DNA of 64,000 nt, from contig CAIVKH010000131.1 in the NCBI GenBank assembly GCA_903906425.1, forward strand, positions 1-64,000, read 5' to 3'. This document shows positions 1 to 15,000 of this stretch, in pieces. How positions within the stretch are numbered: position 1 is the first letter of the stretch; each line of letters begins with the position of its first letter. The DNA comes from an uncultured bacterium (GTDB lineage: Bacteria; Verrucomicrobiota; Kiritimatiellia; CAIVKH01). Both the position numbers and the translations under genes were made by a program. The notes beneath the pieces are model-generated. The model worked only from the letters and a program-made list of their open reading frames with translations, searched no databases and was not told the DNA's origin.

Positions 1-3000
1 CCGAGACTCAACGTACCGCCAGTGAGGTTCCAAATACCGCCATCGTCGCCGCTGACGACATTTCCGGCTGCATTCAATTGAATCCTGTTGACCGCAACAG
101 ATCCTCCAGCCATGTTGAGGACACCGAAGCCATCATAACCAACGCTGATCTGATCGTTGGAAACATTGAGCTGACCGCCGACGATTGTATATTTTGACGT
201 CTCGCCGGCCGAATCACCAATGCGCATATAGTAATTAAGCCCGGCGCTGGTCACATTCATGACACCGCCAGTCTGCACAATCGTTCCCGCATAACCACCC
301 TGAGCGCCCAAGTACAAGCTGCTGACCGTGACTTGCCCTCCTGAGAGCAGATTCAGTTGTCCGGGCGCACCGTTGGCCGCCCGCAAGGTGTTGTTGGTGA
401 TGCTCGCCCGACTGTCGAGGCTCACTGTATTGCGAATATTGACCATACCGGTTCCAACCACGCTGTTGGTGATGGCATAGTCGGGAGCATCAGACCTGTA
501 GAAATACAACTGCCCGTTGTTCGTAATGGATCCCACAATCGAACCGTATGGCGTATTATTGCCTATCACCAAAGTTCCGTTGACTGTCGTACCCCCAGTA
601 TATGTATTTGTACCTGTAAGAACAACATTGCTACTCGCACCTTGTATTGTGAGGCTGCCGCCACCGGAAATCGTGCTGCTCACAAAGATGCTTTCCGCGC
701 CATAGTTATACACACCCGGGGCAGTGGAGATAAAGGAATTGTCCGGCATGGTAATTGGCCGCACCCAGGTGCATGCGCCACTGCCAGCGCGCGAGGCCAG
801 CGTGCCGCCACTTAGCGTCACCGGCGTGGCAACTGTCAATCCGCCATACGCGCCGAGATACGCACCACTACTAACGATGACATTTGTTCCAAGGGCATTC
901 GACGCGTTTTCCGCATAGAGGAATCCTGCGTTGACATATATCTGGAGATTCGTTGCGCCGCTGCACATATCAACGACGTTGTTCCCGACTTTAGTCAGGG
1001 TGAAGTTGTTGCCCTGAATTCCGCCAACGGCTCCAGCGCCATTAACGACACCGATGTCAAACCGCGCATTTTCACCCGCAGTGGTGCCGAACGCCCCGAC
1101 TGTGGCATTGTTTGACAAGATCAAGTAGCGAATGGACGATTTGGCATACACGCCCGCGTTGGTATTGACAATCGCCCCGTTACTATCGGGACCGTTTCCG
1201 CTGATTGTATAGGTATAGCTGTTGTTGGGCTGCTGTATACCATTCAATTTGACCTGACCGGTTCCGTTGAGTGTGATTCCTGCGGTATTGCCAAAGGCAC
1301 CCACACCTCCGGCGACAAGAACGCCGTTGGTGACGGAAATAGGACCAGTGAAGGCGTTCCTGTTGCTTAAGATCAGCGTACCAGACCCCATCTTCGTAAT
1401 CCCTCCAGCGCCGATGATGCTGCCTCCGCCAAGGCTGTAGTTTACATTATTGTTGCTAACAATCATCATGTTTTGGAGCACGGTTTGGGCGACAGTTATC
1501 GCCGTGTTGCTGCCAGAGTCATCCATCAACACGCCATCGCCTTGACCGAAGAGACTTTGCGCACCACTGTCGATCACAAGCCAGTTTGGCGTGGTCTGGA
1601 CGTCCCAAATGTTGTTGCTTGTACCGTTCCACTTGATACCGGCGCCGGCGTTCGTGACTATATATTGAATCATCTTGTTGCCAGAATTGTTGTACAGATA
1701 GCCCCACACGCCGGAGGGAATGGCACCGGTGATGAACGTCATGCTGGATAACGATCCGTAGCGAATCAGCGTATTCGTCGTGCCTATAGTAATTCCGGCG
1801 CCGGTTTCACGCAGATCAATCCTGTTAGTCGAGGTGCTGGTGATAGCTCCAATCACATTCAGTGTCGCGTTCGTGCCGTTCAGATATGCCGCCACATTGC
1901 CACCATTGCCTATCGTCATGCTTGCCACCGTCAACATGCCGGTATCCGCATTGAGATAGTTCGCGCCGATGTAGCCACCGTTTTGAACCGTCACTGCACT
2001 GCCAACATACCCCGTACCACCTAATGTTCCACCGGAGTACACCGTATAAGCGCCGCCGCCGGTGTTAGTGCCATTGACCTGCAGATATCCTGAATTGATA
2101 TTGACAGGACCTTTGAATGGATTGGCACCGCCAAGAATTTGTGCATTGGCACCAATCTTCGCCAGTGTGATCAGGCCTGTATTGTCGCGGATACTTCCAG
2201 AGAAGCTGCCCGCATTGTCGCTGCCGCCCACCGTAAAGATTACTGCGGTTCCTGCGCTATTGGTGACAATGCCGCGCGGCCCGTTGAGGCCATTAACAGT
2301 TATGCTGTAACCGTTGAGATCCAGCGCGCCGTCTTGAATTGTGAGATCACCCTCGCCATTGCCCCCGGAAATTGCATTGACATTGCCGATTCGCAGAGTG
2401 CCGCCAGCGACGGTTGTATCACCCGTATAGGTGTTGGCACCAGTCAGGGTCAGTGTCGCGGTGCCCCACTTGTAGATGCCGCCATCGCCTTCAATTGTTC
2501 CCGCAAACGTATTATTCACGCGTTGGGCTATGGAAAGGATGCCGTTGCTGACCGCAATCTTCGTTCCGGCAGGGCCGCTGATCCCTGCAATTGACGGGCC
2601 GGAAGACATCCAAAGATTGGAAAGCGACGTCTTCGATCCGCCCGGCAGGGTGATGCTGTTGGTGAACCCAAACGCAGTGCCGCTATTAAAATAGCCAAGA
2701 GTGATGTCATGGAGCCCAGAGGCAAGAACAACAGTTCCAGTACGCTCGGTCACGGCCTGGTTGTTATCATTATTTACTACGGGTAAGCCATCAATCCAGA
2801 GCATGCTCCCATCGTCGCTTGCGGTGTAGAACATATAGGTCCCTGACACATCCGCGCGGAACTTGCCGCGATAGCGCGCCTGGAACAACGTATTTGCAAT
2901 GTTATAGGGACTCGGGAAGTTGACACCCGTGGTGCCATTGTTTCCAAAGTCGAGATTGGCCCCTTCTTCCGACGTCATGTACAGATGTGCCGGATTGTTC

Positions 3001-6000
3001 GTCGCGAAATATTGATTCATCAAATCAAGCGTCGCGAAATAACCTGTTGCCGCATTAGTCCCACCGGCAATGTAGTCGCCCGCCAGTGCACTGCCGCTCA
3101 GCGCGATCAGCGTCGCTCCGTTCGCCAAGGTCATATCTGAACTGAAGGTCGCATTGCTCAGCACTATCGTGCCGTCTTGAATTGACATGCCGCCCGTGAA
3201 GCCGCTGCCGCGCGTCAGCATCATCTTCCCGCCACCGATCTTGATAACCTGGCTGGCTTGGAATGCGGAGTTCGCTGAATTGCGTCCGTCGCGCAGCGGC
3301 GCGTTAACCTGCAATGCAACGTCGGCCACGCCCACGCTGTTGCTCACATCAAACACAACCGACGTGAACGAGCCGCCGCCAATTGCGATGCCCGGGAAGG
3401 CGTCTGATCTTGCCGGCCCGCTGATGACAGATGTCGTATTTGTCACGATGACCGTGTTTGTGCCCTTGAAACCCCACGACTCCATGGTCGCATTGAGACC
3501 GGACGGCGTTGAGAGCGTGCCGCCGGAGAATACGACATTGCCGAGGCCGTTGAAGACATTTCCAATGGTTGTAACTGTACCGCCATCGGAAATTCCAATG
3601 ATTGGAAGAACAGGATTCGTGTAGGTTCCAAACCTATCACCGCCGGCAAAAGTTAATGTGCCGTTGGTCAGAACATTGATCCTCGTCGAAGCGGAATTCG
3701 CAATCGTTCCCGCCAAAATGACCTGACCATCAGAAATGTTCATGGGCCCATAGAAACTGCTATTCGTATTGAACAGTGCCACAGTTCCGGTGCCGTACTT
3801 GGAGAATCCATACGTGCTGCGGATGTCTAAACCGCCGAACGAGTACGCCCGCGAGTAATTACTGAAGATCATCACGCCCGGATTGATCGCCGTCGGCAAC
3901 GTTATCGCCGTGTTGGATCCAACATCGTCAAACAGGACACCATCGCCCGGATTGAAGACTGTCGTCGAGTCATCGGCCATCACGAGCCAGTTCGGCGTGG
4001 TCTGCACGTCCCAGATATTATTGCTCTGGCCACCCCACCGCGTGCCGACCGTGGTATTCGTGATCACTAGTTCAATGGTCTTTGCAATGCCATTCGTGTT
4101 GAGATAACCCTGCGCGCCCGACGGCATCGTGCCGAGAGTCAATCCATCGCCGTAGAGAGTGCCGTAACTCATCAGAGTATAAGTTGTATTATTGCGTACT
4201 CCTGCCAGCGTACTGCGGACATCCACCCTGTTCGTCGAATTGATATTGAGCGCGCCCGTCACCATGATCGTCGGATTTGTCCCGTTCAGATAAACAGCCA
4301 CGCTGCCGCCCGAATTGAGCGTCAGGCTTGCCACCGTAAGTGTGCCCGTGTCAGCAGTGGGAATCTTCGCGCCGATAAAGCCGCCATTCTGCACCGTCAC
4401 CGCACTATTGACCGCGCCCGTACCGCCCAGCACAGCGCCCGAGGCCACCGTGTAGTTACCGCCACCGAGGTTGCCGCCATTGACGATGAGAGAACCTCCG
4501 CTAACATTGACTGGTCCTGTCAGTAGGTTCGATCCACCCAACACCTGAACGTTCGTCCCGAATTTCGTTAGCGAGAGCATGACCGAACCTTGATTGATAT
4601 TGCCGCCAAAGTTTCCGGCATTATCACTGACGCCAATCGTCCAGAGTACCGGCGTGGCGGAGGAGTTTGTCACGGTGCCGCGCGGGCCATTCAGCCCATT
4701 GTTCGTAATGCTGAAGCCATTGAGATCCAACGTGCCATCCTGCACGGACAGATTACCTTCGCCCGTTCCACTGGAGATAGCATTGACGTTGCCGATCACC
4801 AGTTTTCCGCCGGCAACTGTCGTATCACCGGTATACGTATTATTGCCCGTCAAGGTCAGCGCTGCTGTGCCATACTTGTAGATGCCGCCGCTGCCCGCAA
4901 TCGTCCCGGCAAACGTATTGCTCGTGCGCTGCATGATGCTGAGAACGCTGTTACTCACGGCGACCGTTGAGCCAGCGGGACCACCGAGGCTCCCGATCTC
5001 CGCGCCCGACGACAGCCACTGATTGGACAGGTAACCCACAGATCCGCCCGGAGGCGTCACACGGGAGTACATGCCAAAGCCACCCGTGCCCTGACCGAAG
5101 GCTATTACAATGTCATGCTGGCCGGCGACCAAGGTAATCGATCCGTTGCGCTCGGCCACGCCTTGCGAATAATTGTTCGACACGACCGCCGTTCCATCAA
5201 TCCATAACATGCTGGAATTATCACTGGCCGTATAGAACGTGTACGAACCGGCGGTCTGTGCGTTGTACTTGCCTCTCCAGCGCATGACGTAGTTCGTGGT
5301 GGTAATTCCGTTGCCTCCGTAGTATGGCGACTGGAAGTTCGCGCCGGCTGTGCCAAAGTCAAAGTTGGCACCCGCGTCCGCACTGCCATACAGATGATTC
5401 ATATTGTTGGTCGCAAAGCACTGGTTCAGCAGATCCAGCGTATTGAAGAATGGCGTCGAATTGACTGGAGAGGCCGAAGCTAACGAGGCCAACAACGTAT
5501 TGGTCGCAATATAATCTCCCGCCAACCCTTGTCCGGCAAGCGCGACCAATGTGACACCATTCGACAATGTGACATCCGCTGTCAGCGTTGCGTTGCTCAG
5601 TATGACGACGCCGTTCTGGACATTCATGCCACCGCTGAAGCCATTGCCCCGTGTTAGCATCATCGTTCCCACGCCCGTCTTCGTCACATAGCTGGCCTGA
5701 TTTATGGACGCCGCATTATGCCCGTCAAGCAACGGCGTGTTCACCAACAAGCCGACAGGCGTAATACTGCTTCTAACATCGAACGTCGCCGACGTGAAGG
5801 AACCGCCGCCGATTTGAATGCCCGGATAGCTCGTGTTTCCAGCAGAACCGGCGATTGTTGCAGTAATGTTTGTGCTGATCGCCGTCAACGTTCCCTTGAG
5901 TCCGTATGACTGCCATGTCGTCGCATTGCCGCGCGAGGCAGCAAGCGTGCCACCAGCCAATGTCACATTGCCAAGACCGTCGAAATACGCGCCCGAATTG

Positions 6001-9000
6001 CTAATTGCGCCGCCTTCAAACGCTGTGAATGTCGCGAACACCTGCGCCGTATGCGCCCCAAATCGGTCCTGCGCGCCAAATACAAAACTGCCGCCATTGT
6101 AGACATTGATTGCCGTCGAATTGCTGTTGGCAATTGTTCCGACCAGATAGACCGCGCCACTATAAATATTAATCGCCCCCGACAGCCCCGGATTCGCGTT
6201 CGAGAATGTCACGCCACCAGCACCAAACTTCGACAAGCCGCTGGCGCAGATGATCTGATTTCCGCCAAACGAATAGGCGTCCACTTCGTTGCTGAATACA
6301 AGAGAACCGGGCGCAACAGCAAGTCCGGGGTCAAGGATCGTGATTGCCGTATTGGCACCCTGATCGTCAAACAAGGTCGCCGCACCGGTAAAGAAAACGC
6401 CTGTGCCGCCGACACCGCCCGCAAACGCCCAGTTCGGGGTAATCCCGGAGTCCCAAATATTATTGTTATAACCCATCCACTGGACACCCGCGCCTGCGTC
6501 GGTGATTCTCAGTTCAATGGTCTTCGCGGCTGTGTTCGTGTACAACGCGCCTTGAGCACCATTCGGCAACGGGGTTGCCAACGTGAGGCCGCCCGGCACA
6601 CTGAGGGTCGCGTAGCTAATCAATGTATTCGTGCTGACAGACACTAACCCTGTCGCCGTGACATCGACATAGACAGGTAATGTTGCGCCCATCTGGCCGC
6701 TCACGATCACCGACGGATTCGTTCCGTTCAGAATCGCCTCAACACGGCTGCCGGCGCTCAAAACCAGATTGCTCACCGTCAATGCCCCGACATATCCGTC
6801 GCTGCGAACACCAATCTTGCCTCCATTCGCCACGTTCACCGTGCCCTGCGCGATGGTGCCGACACCACTAAGGAAGGCATTCGTCGCAACCGTGTAGCTG
6901 CCGTTATTCGTGTGCAGGCCGTTCACATACAGCGTTCCGGTGTTCACAAATGTCTGGCCCGCATAAGAATTCGTTCCCGATAAGGCCAGGCCGCCGAACC
7001 CGGTCTTCGTGATGTTGTAGCCAGAACCGCCGTCGCCAATAGCTCCGCTGATCGTATTTGTGGGGCCAAGTTGATTGCTGACCTTCAAGGAGGAATGGGC
7101 TGTCAGCACGATCGTATTCGTTACCTGCACATCCGTCGCAAGGAACAGACCGTCGCCTGCATCGGCTATGGCCTGGTAATTTGTGATTACAGCCTGACCG
7201 CGTCCTAGTGGATCATATGCCACGCCCAAAGTATAATTGGCTGGCCACCACGGGCCGGTGCCACTGCTTGGTCCGGCTCCGCCGCCGCCGTTATAGACAC
7301 GCAGGTTGAACACATGCATGCCGGGCGAAAGCGTGATCGTTCCAAGCGTGGGAGTATTCCACGCCCCATCGTTGAGTACGACTGAGTTATCTATCTTCAG
7401 CCATGTCACTTCATCTTCATTCTCAGCGAAGGTGTATGTGACAGTCGATGAGTTTGTATTCATCAGATAGCCGGAGAAGACCCACGTCGTATTGCCACCG
7501 AAGTCATTCGTCATGTTGGCGCGCGGCGTTGAGAGCGTGACGGCCGTATTAAGCGAATTTGCCGTTGCGGTGTCAATCGCGGCGCCGCTTCCGATGCTGC
7601 CTTCCTGCAAGCCGGAGCCATCGAGCGCCAGCGTGCCGCCCGCCAGCGTGATCGTTCCGCGCCCGCCTGCGTAACGCGTCTTCAGATTGACGGAGCCATT
7701 ACTGACAATCAGCCCGCCGCTGAACGTCGGATTCTGGTTGCCCGTCGTCAGCGTCAACGTCCCGGAGCCGGCCTTGACAAGTTGCAATTGTCCGCTGCCG
7801 CTTGCTGTATCACGCAGGTAAGAGCCGGAATAGTAGGAATTGCCGGAACCTGTGAGTACCAGCACACCCAACGTGCCCGCTTCGCCGTCCGTGTTTTCAA
7901 TTACACCGCCGCCATTGTCATCGCTGGTCAACTGGCTCAGATACTGAATCGTGCTCATGAGCTTGAAGTAGGTCCAGTCGCCGGGCGACCCACTAAGTGT
8001 GAGCGCCGAAGCAGAGCCGAACTGGTTGTTCGTGCCCATTTGAAGAATGGCAGTGGCCGCGCCAATGCTGTCGGCTTTGTTGCCAATCTGCACCGCGCCC
8101 GGTATGGCATTGCCGGCTGTGCTACCAGCCAGAAGAGTTCCGCCACCGTTGTTGACTATGGTTGCTCCCAAGTAGGAGTTGGAAGCGGTTAAAGTGAGCG
8201 TATTGGCGCTAATCTTGGTGAAGCCCGCGGCACCACTTATAATATTGGTCAGCGTCAGGTTGCCGCCGCCCGTATCAATGGTGCTGTTGGTGTTGATGAT
8301 AATTCGCGGTCCAACCCCGGCGGCACCCGCACTGGAGCAGTAAATTGTGCCGCCATTGAGCACGTTCGTCTTGGAGACCGTCGGGCTTTGATAATAGTCA
8401 AGTGTTCCGGCGGGATTCACATAGATGGAGCCGGGTCCCGAAATAACCGCGACGGTCGTCTCTGGCCGCACGGATCCCGCGTTGATGACTATGTCGCCGC
8501 TATTGGTGACCAACGTATTAACCAGGCCGAACGTGGTTGTTCCGAGCTTCGTCAGGGTATAACCGTTGAGGTTCAGGAATGGATTTGTGCCGGCGCGAAT
8601 ATCCCAGCGATTGCCGCTACCGCCAAAAGCCGCATTGTTGGTAAGCGTGACGTATTGCAACGCGTTGATCTGTTGCGCGCCACTGTTGATGATCGCACCA
8701 TTGCCACCCACGCCCGCTCCCGCGACAAACACCGGTTCCTGACCGAGGTTCTGGCCGTTAGCGTCAAGGGTTGCGCCGCTGCTTATATATGTCGCACCGT
8801 TCGTCAAGCCTAGCGCCGCGCCGCTTGCCGCAATCACGGTGCCGGAATTGATGTATGCCGCGCCGCTGAACGCATTGGCATTGCTGAAGATGACCGCTCC
8901 GCCGCCGTTCACACTGAAGCCGGCAGGACCAACGATGGCAGAACCGGCGAAGCTGTATTGCACGCTTGAATTACTGAAGATCATGGTATTCGGCGCGACG

Positions 9001-12000
9001 TTAGCCGGCAGCGTGATTGTCGTATTGCTGCCCGTATTGTCAAACAACACACCGATGCCTGTATCGAAGTACGCCTGCGACGAATCGCTGAGTGACAACC
9101 AGTTCGGCGTCGTGAGGACATCCCAGACGTTGTTGCTCTGGCCGTTCCACTTGATGCCGGGACCGACGCTTGTAACCACATATTCAATTCTCTTGGCGAC
9201 TGTATTCGTATTCAGCACACCCAGCAGGCCCGGAGGTTGCGAGCCCAGAGTAAGACCGGAACCGCTTAGTGAACCGTATCGAATCAACGTGTTCGTGCTG
9301 CCGCTGACAATGCCTCCGGAGGTCATGCGCAGATCAACGCGGTTCGTCGCCGTGAGCGCCAACGTTCCGGTCACATTCAACGTCGCATTGGTTCCGTTCA
9401 AGTAAGCTGAAACGGATCCGCCATTGTTGAGTGTCAGACTTGTCATGCTCAGCGTGCCGGTGTCCGCGTTGGCGATCTTCGCACCGATGAAGCCGCCGTT
9501 CTGCACTGTGACCGTGCTGAGGACAACACCCGTACCGCCGAGCACCGTGCCGGATGTCACTGCGTATGCGCCACCGCCGGAATTCGTGCCGTTGACAAGG
9601 AGATAACCGCCGTTCACATTCACCGCGCCACTGAATGAGTTGATTCCGTTCATGTATTGCACATTCGTGCCAATCTTCGTCAGCGCGACCATCCCGGCGC
9701 CATTGTAAATACTGCCGGAGAACACACCGTTGTCATCCGCATCGCCGATCGTAAGTGTCACGGCCGAGGCGGCCGTATTTGTGACAATGCCGCGCTTGCC
9801 ATTAAGCCCGTTGATCGTGATGTTGTATCCGTTCATGTCCAACTGACCGTCTTCAACCGTCACATCACCGATTCCAAGACCGTGCGGAATCGCACTGGCT
9901 GTACCGAGTTGCAAAACGCCGCCGCCAACCTGTGTGTCGCCGCTATAGGTGTTCGTGCCATAGAGCTTCAAGCGGCCTGTGCCGAACTTGTAGATGCCGC
10001 CATTGCCGGAGATCGTTCCGTAAAATTCGTTATTGGCCAGCTGCGCGATGGAGAGCAGGCCATTGCTGACTGCAATCTTCGAATCAAGTGAGCCACTCAA
10101 CGTTGCAATGGACGGGCCAGATTGCAGCCAAGAATTCGGAATGACCATGTAGCCCGAAGCTGCATTGGAGACGCTGGGACGCAGATAGGCGCCGCCTGTG
10201 CCATTACCCATGACGATCACGATGTCATGCAGACCAGCGGTCAAGTTCGATACGCCTCCGGCTGTGTCAGTGGTACCGGCACCGTTCTTATACACCATCT
10301 GATTACCATCCACGTAAAGCGCGCTCGCATCATCGCTCGTCAGGAAGAACTGATACGCGCCCGTCGCCGGAATATTGATCTTACCACGATGCCTCGTGGA
10401 TACGTTGGTGATGCCGCCCGTATTCAGGTAGGGCAGCGGCCAGTTCGTATAGCTGTTTCCGTTACCAGAGTAGAAGTTCGATCCGGCTTCCGTCGAAATA
10501 TAGAGATAACTCGGGTTGTTAGTTGAGTACAACTGATTGAACGTGTCGAGCGATCCAGGGAACGCATTGTTCCAAGCGCAGCCAAACGTATCCATGAATT
10601 CACCCGCAAGACCCTGACCACCCAGGGCAACCAGCGTGGTGCCATTCGTCATCGTTACTGGCGCGCTGAAGGTCGCATTGCTCATCACGACCGTGCCATT
10701 CAGAATGTTCATTCCGCCGGTGAATCCATTGCCGCGCGTGAACATCACCTTGCCAGCACCAATCTTCGTGAGCGTACTCGCTTGGAAAGCAGTATTCGCC
10801 GTATTCCGTCCATTATGTAATGGCGCATTCACAAGCAATGCGACGTCCGCCACGCTGTTGCTGACGTCCAACGTGATGCTGCTGACATCCGCCTCGCCCA
10901 CGCCAATGCCCGGGAACGTATCCCAGCGCGCCGGGGCATTGATCGTCGAGGTAACACCCGTGCTCATGACCACAACGTTGCTCTTCAGTCCCCACGTTTC
11001 GAAGTTCACATTCGCACCGCCGGCTGCGCCGAGTGAGCCGCCCGCGAGAATGAGATTGCCCAGCGAATTATAGGAGTTTCCAATGTTTGTAAGTGTACCG
11101 CCCTCGTAAATTCCAATCATTGGAAGTATCGACGTCGTGTGGTTGCCGAACTTGTCGCTGCCCGAGAAGGCCACCGTTCCGGCGTTGTACACGTTGATGG
11201 TTGTCGAAGCCAGGTTGGGCAATGTGCTGGCGAAGGTCACGCTGCCGCCATAGACATTCATCGGACCGCTGAACGATGCCGTATTGTTGCTGAACGTGAC
11301 GCTGCCCGCATTGACTTTCGTCAGGCCGGCCGCACTGGTGATCGCACCATTGGTGAAGGTGTAGTTCACAATCGAGTTCGAGAAGATCATCAGGTTCACA
11401 CTTGCTCCCGCCGAGAGCACGTTGATCGGTAACGTATTGCTGCCCACGTCGTCGAAGAGCACCGAGTCAAAGGAATTAAAGACTGTCGGCAGACCGGAGT
11501 TGATAACCAGCCAGTTCGGCGTAACCGAAATGTCCCAGTTACTGTTGCTGGAACCACCCCAACGCTTGCCAAGACCAACGCTCGACACGACATAGTCAAC
11601 CGAGCTGTTCGCGACGTTGTTGCTGAAGTAGCCGATCACGCCCGCCGGTATTGAACCGGTGACAAACGCACCGAAGCCCGCGCCGCTCAACGTGCCATTG
11701 TACTTGATCAAGACATACGTGCCATTCGTAATCGCCCGGACCGCAATCAGGTCAATCGCATTCGTGCTCACCGTGGTGAGCGCATTATTGTTGCTGATAG
11801 AGAGCGTCGGCACGGTGCCATTCAGATAAGCCGCGACAGATGCACCGTTGCTGAGCGTCAGACTGGCAATCTTCACCGTGCCCGTCGGCGCGCCCAACAG
11901 GTGCGGACCGACATAACCACCATTGGCAACCGTCATCACCGCCGCGACAGTGCCCGTGCCCGCCAGCGTACCTCCGGAAGCAACCGCGTGCGTTCCGTTC

Positions 12001-15000
12001 GTATCATAGCCATTGACCAGCAACATGCCGTTGCTGACGACTGCCGCGCCGCTGAACGTATTCGTCGCGTTCAACACGAGGATGCCACTGCCTGCCTTGT
12101 TGAATCCGCCCGTGCTGACCAACGCGCCGCTCAGCGTGATGATCAAATTGGTCGGCACATCAATCGTCACGTTCCCGTTCGTGGCATTCAAATTCATGTT
12201 GAGCGCGGACGACCAGCTCGCCGACGCCGACAGTGTGCCGCCGCCCAGATTAATAATGTATGCGCTGCCTCCGGTTATGCCGCCCGCGCCGATTGTCAGC
12301 GAGCCGCCGTTCAGGTCGAGGATTCCCGTGTAGGTGGTGTACATCGTCATTTGATAGAGCGATGCAGATCCGCCAATCAAATTCCAGATACCGGCTGCGC
12401 CGTTCCAAGTGAGATATGTTATACCGTTGGGCACGCTCAACGTACCGCCGTACATATTGAAGGTGCTCGTCTCCGCCCCATACTCACCGATCATGAAGGC
12501 TCGGCCGCCTAGGTTGCCGCTATCCGTGCCGTTCACCGCCAGCGAGCCGCTATACATGTTGAGCGTATTGGCAACGGCCTGATTTGCCTGACCCAGCGCA
12601 AGTACGCCGTTGAGCACGATGGTCGAATTATTTGTGATTATCACCGTGCTGCCGCCGATAGTATTCAAAGCACGTGCGGCGTTAGCTATGGTGTTTGTGA
12701 GCGACGCGCCTCTGAACTGGAGAGTGCCCGCCGTCACATAAATAGTATTGCCAAGCAGATCGCCCTGACCCGTCATGATTGTGGTTCCGCTGCCGCGCTG
12801 CTGCAATCCGCCCGTGCCGATGATCGGAGCGGCAAACGTGTACGTATCATTACGATTGAACGCCACCGCGACGCCATTATTTGTGAGCATTGTCTGGACG
12901 ATGTCGCCGCTGTTTCCGCCATTGCCGATCTGGAGGAGGCCCGATGCGATGGTTGTTCCACCAGAATACAGGTTCGTCGCCGTGAAGGTGACAGTGCCCG
13001 TCGTGCCGATGATCGTTACACTGTATGCTCCCGTTATTGCGCCGGCAACAGTGATACCTTCTTCACCATACTGCGGAGGCTTCGAAGCAAAGGACGAGTT
13101 TGCCGTCAGCGTGATCGGGCCGGACCACGTAACATCACCCACCGGCGTGTTGCCCGCGCGCGATGACAACGTGCCGCCGTTCAAGGTCACGGCATTCGTT
13201 ATGAGGCGGCCCGTCACGTTGCCATAAGCGCCAATGTAGCCAGCGCTATTGACAATGATATTCGTGCCGAAGTAGTTCGTGTTCGGAGTAAAGTTTTCCG
13301 TATAGACAAAGCCTTCGTTAATGACAAGCGTCATATTGGTCACAGGGCATCGGATCGGCAACGAAGAACCACCAACCTTCGTCAGCGTGTTGTTGTTACC
13401 CTGTATCCAGCCATTGATACCGATGTCCGTACGGTTGCCTTCAATTCCGGGATTGCCCAACGCGCCGATGGTCGCATTCGTGGCCAGTGTAAGCCAGGTT
13501 ATGGCAGCATTACCGACCAGAGATCCATTGGTGTTGACAATTGCGCCCAAGCCATCCGGACCAGCGCCGCCAATTACGTATTTATAGGTGCCTGTCTGTG
13601 CAACACCGTTGAGGTTGATCTGACCGCCAGCCATGACGGTAATGCCCGTCGTATTACCGAGAGCGCGGAGCGAGCCAATCTTCAGTATCCCGTTTGTCAC
13701 CGTGACCGCCCCAGCGTAGTCGTTGCCAGCACTGCTGATCGTCAACGTGTTTGTGCCGCTCTTGTCAATGCCGGTCAAGCCAGTGATTCTGGCGCCCGTA
13801 AATGTGAAGGCATTCGTGCTCGTCTGGACGGTGATCGAGGCAGGTGCGACTGAACCGATGATATTCACCGTGTTGGTCACGCCCAGCGTATCATCGAACA
13901 ACACAGCATCGTTGTTGAAGAAGAAGTCGTTCTGCGCTGTCGTCGAGTTCCACCAGTTCGTGCTCGTCGCAACATCCCACAGCGTGCTGCTCGTGCCATT
14001 CCATCGCAGAGCGCCCGCAAGAACGTTTGTCACAACGAGGTTGACCTGGTTCGGTGTTCCCTGATCAAGCAGGAATCCAGCGCGTCCATATCCCAGTATA
14101 TTGGAACTGAAGCCTATTCCGCCGCGAGATCCGCCGAAGTTGACCAACCGATACGTCGCATTGTTCGTCGGCGGCGTCTGGAAGTTGAGACTGATCGTGT
14201 CGCCATTCGCCGTAAAGTTGCCGGCTATGGTCAGCAAGTCATTCGCACCGCCGCCAATTGAGTTGGTCGCGCTCAACTTGAAGTAGCTGGTGACGCCGCC
14301 GTTGAGCGTCAGATCGTTGGTGAAGTACAGCGTGCCGGGCTGGTTATAGTAACCGGGTTTCAGGATGGAGCCAGCAGCCATGATCACACTACCCGTAACA
14401 TTGCCGCGTCCAGCGAGGATCTCGCCGGCAGGAATCGTGTAGCCCGGTATGCCGGACAGATCCAAAGTACTGTTGTCGAGTATCGTAATACTTGAATTAC
14501 TGATTGCGCCGCTACCCGTCAGCGCGATGCGGCCACCGCCGATAACCGTTTCATCCGCATAGGTGTTCGTGCCGGACAGAACCAAGGTGCCGGCTCCGAT
14601 CTTGTAGATGCCGCCGTTGCCCGCGATCAAGCCTGCGTTGGTTCCGTTATACGTCTGGGCGATAGTCAGCAATCCGTTGCTGATGTACATCAAGCTGCCG
14701 ACCGCACCATTCAACGTTCCGACACTGGAGCCAGCGCTCAGCAGTGAATTGGAAATATTGTAAATGTTGGTAGACGTCGGCTGCGTGAGCCAGAGATTGT
14801 ACCCGAAGCCGCCGCCGCCCTGGCCATAGCCGAGAACGATATCGTGCAGACCCGCTGTAAGGCTGATCGTGCCATTCGATGTCACAGGACCACCGCCTGC
14901 ATTTCGACCGACGACATACTGGCCGTCAACCCAGATGGCACTCTGATCGTCGCTCCGGGTTCCGAAGGTGTATGTACCGGCGGTCTGTGCATTGAATTTG

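Larger units (their letters stand above)
1515..11445 (-). repeat. Tandem PA14-bearing modules of about 2.4 kb
   Basis: Measured between FDD cores, modules span 11445-9035, 6365-3930 and 3930-1515 (2,410, 2,435 and 2,415 bp). A fourth, different module lies between 9035 and 6365. The three share the same internal order: FDD cassette, a KFGNHTT/RFG-(H/Y)T segment, LGN--(L/F)-GG, FPGI, RG-GF(T/S)GGM, PA14, GGIYK, T-SGDT-V, LD-NGY-I--NGLNG-RG, VTVQNGG(F/Y)IGA, ADTG-L, YLNGTN. DNA similarity is visible by eye: the GFIGAK/GYIGAN region near 1.95, 4.35 and 9.49 kb shares long stretches. These look like in-frame tandem duplications younger than the modules elsewhere. Confidence 0.8.

Noticed and set aside
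2609-2623. A single near-palindrome ATCCAAAGATTGGAA
   Set aside because: It resembles the paired motif but has no partner 31-33 bp away and an imperfect arm, so it is not counted among the seven sites.
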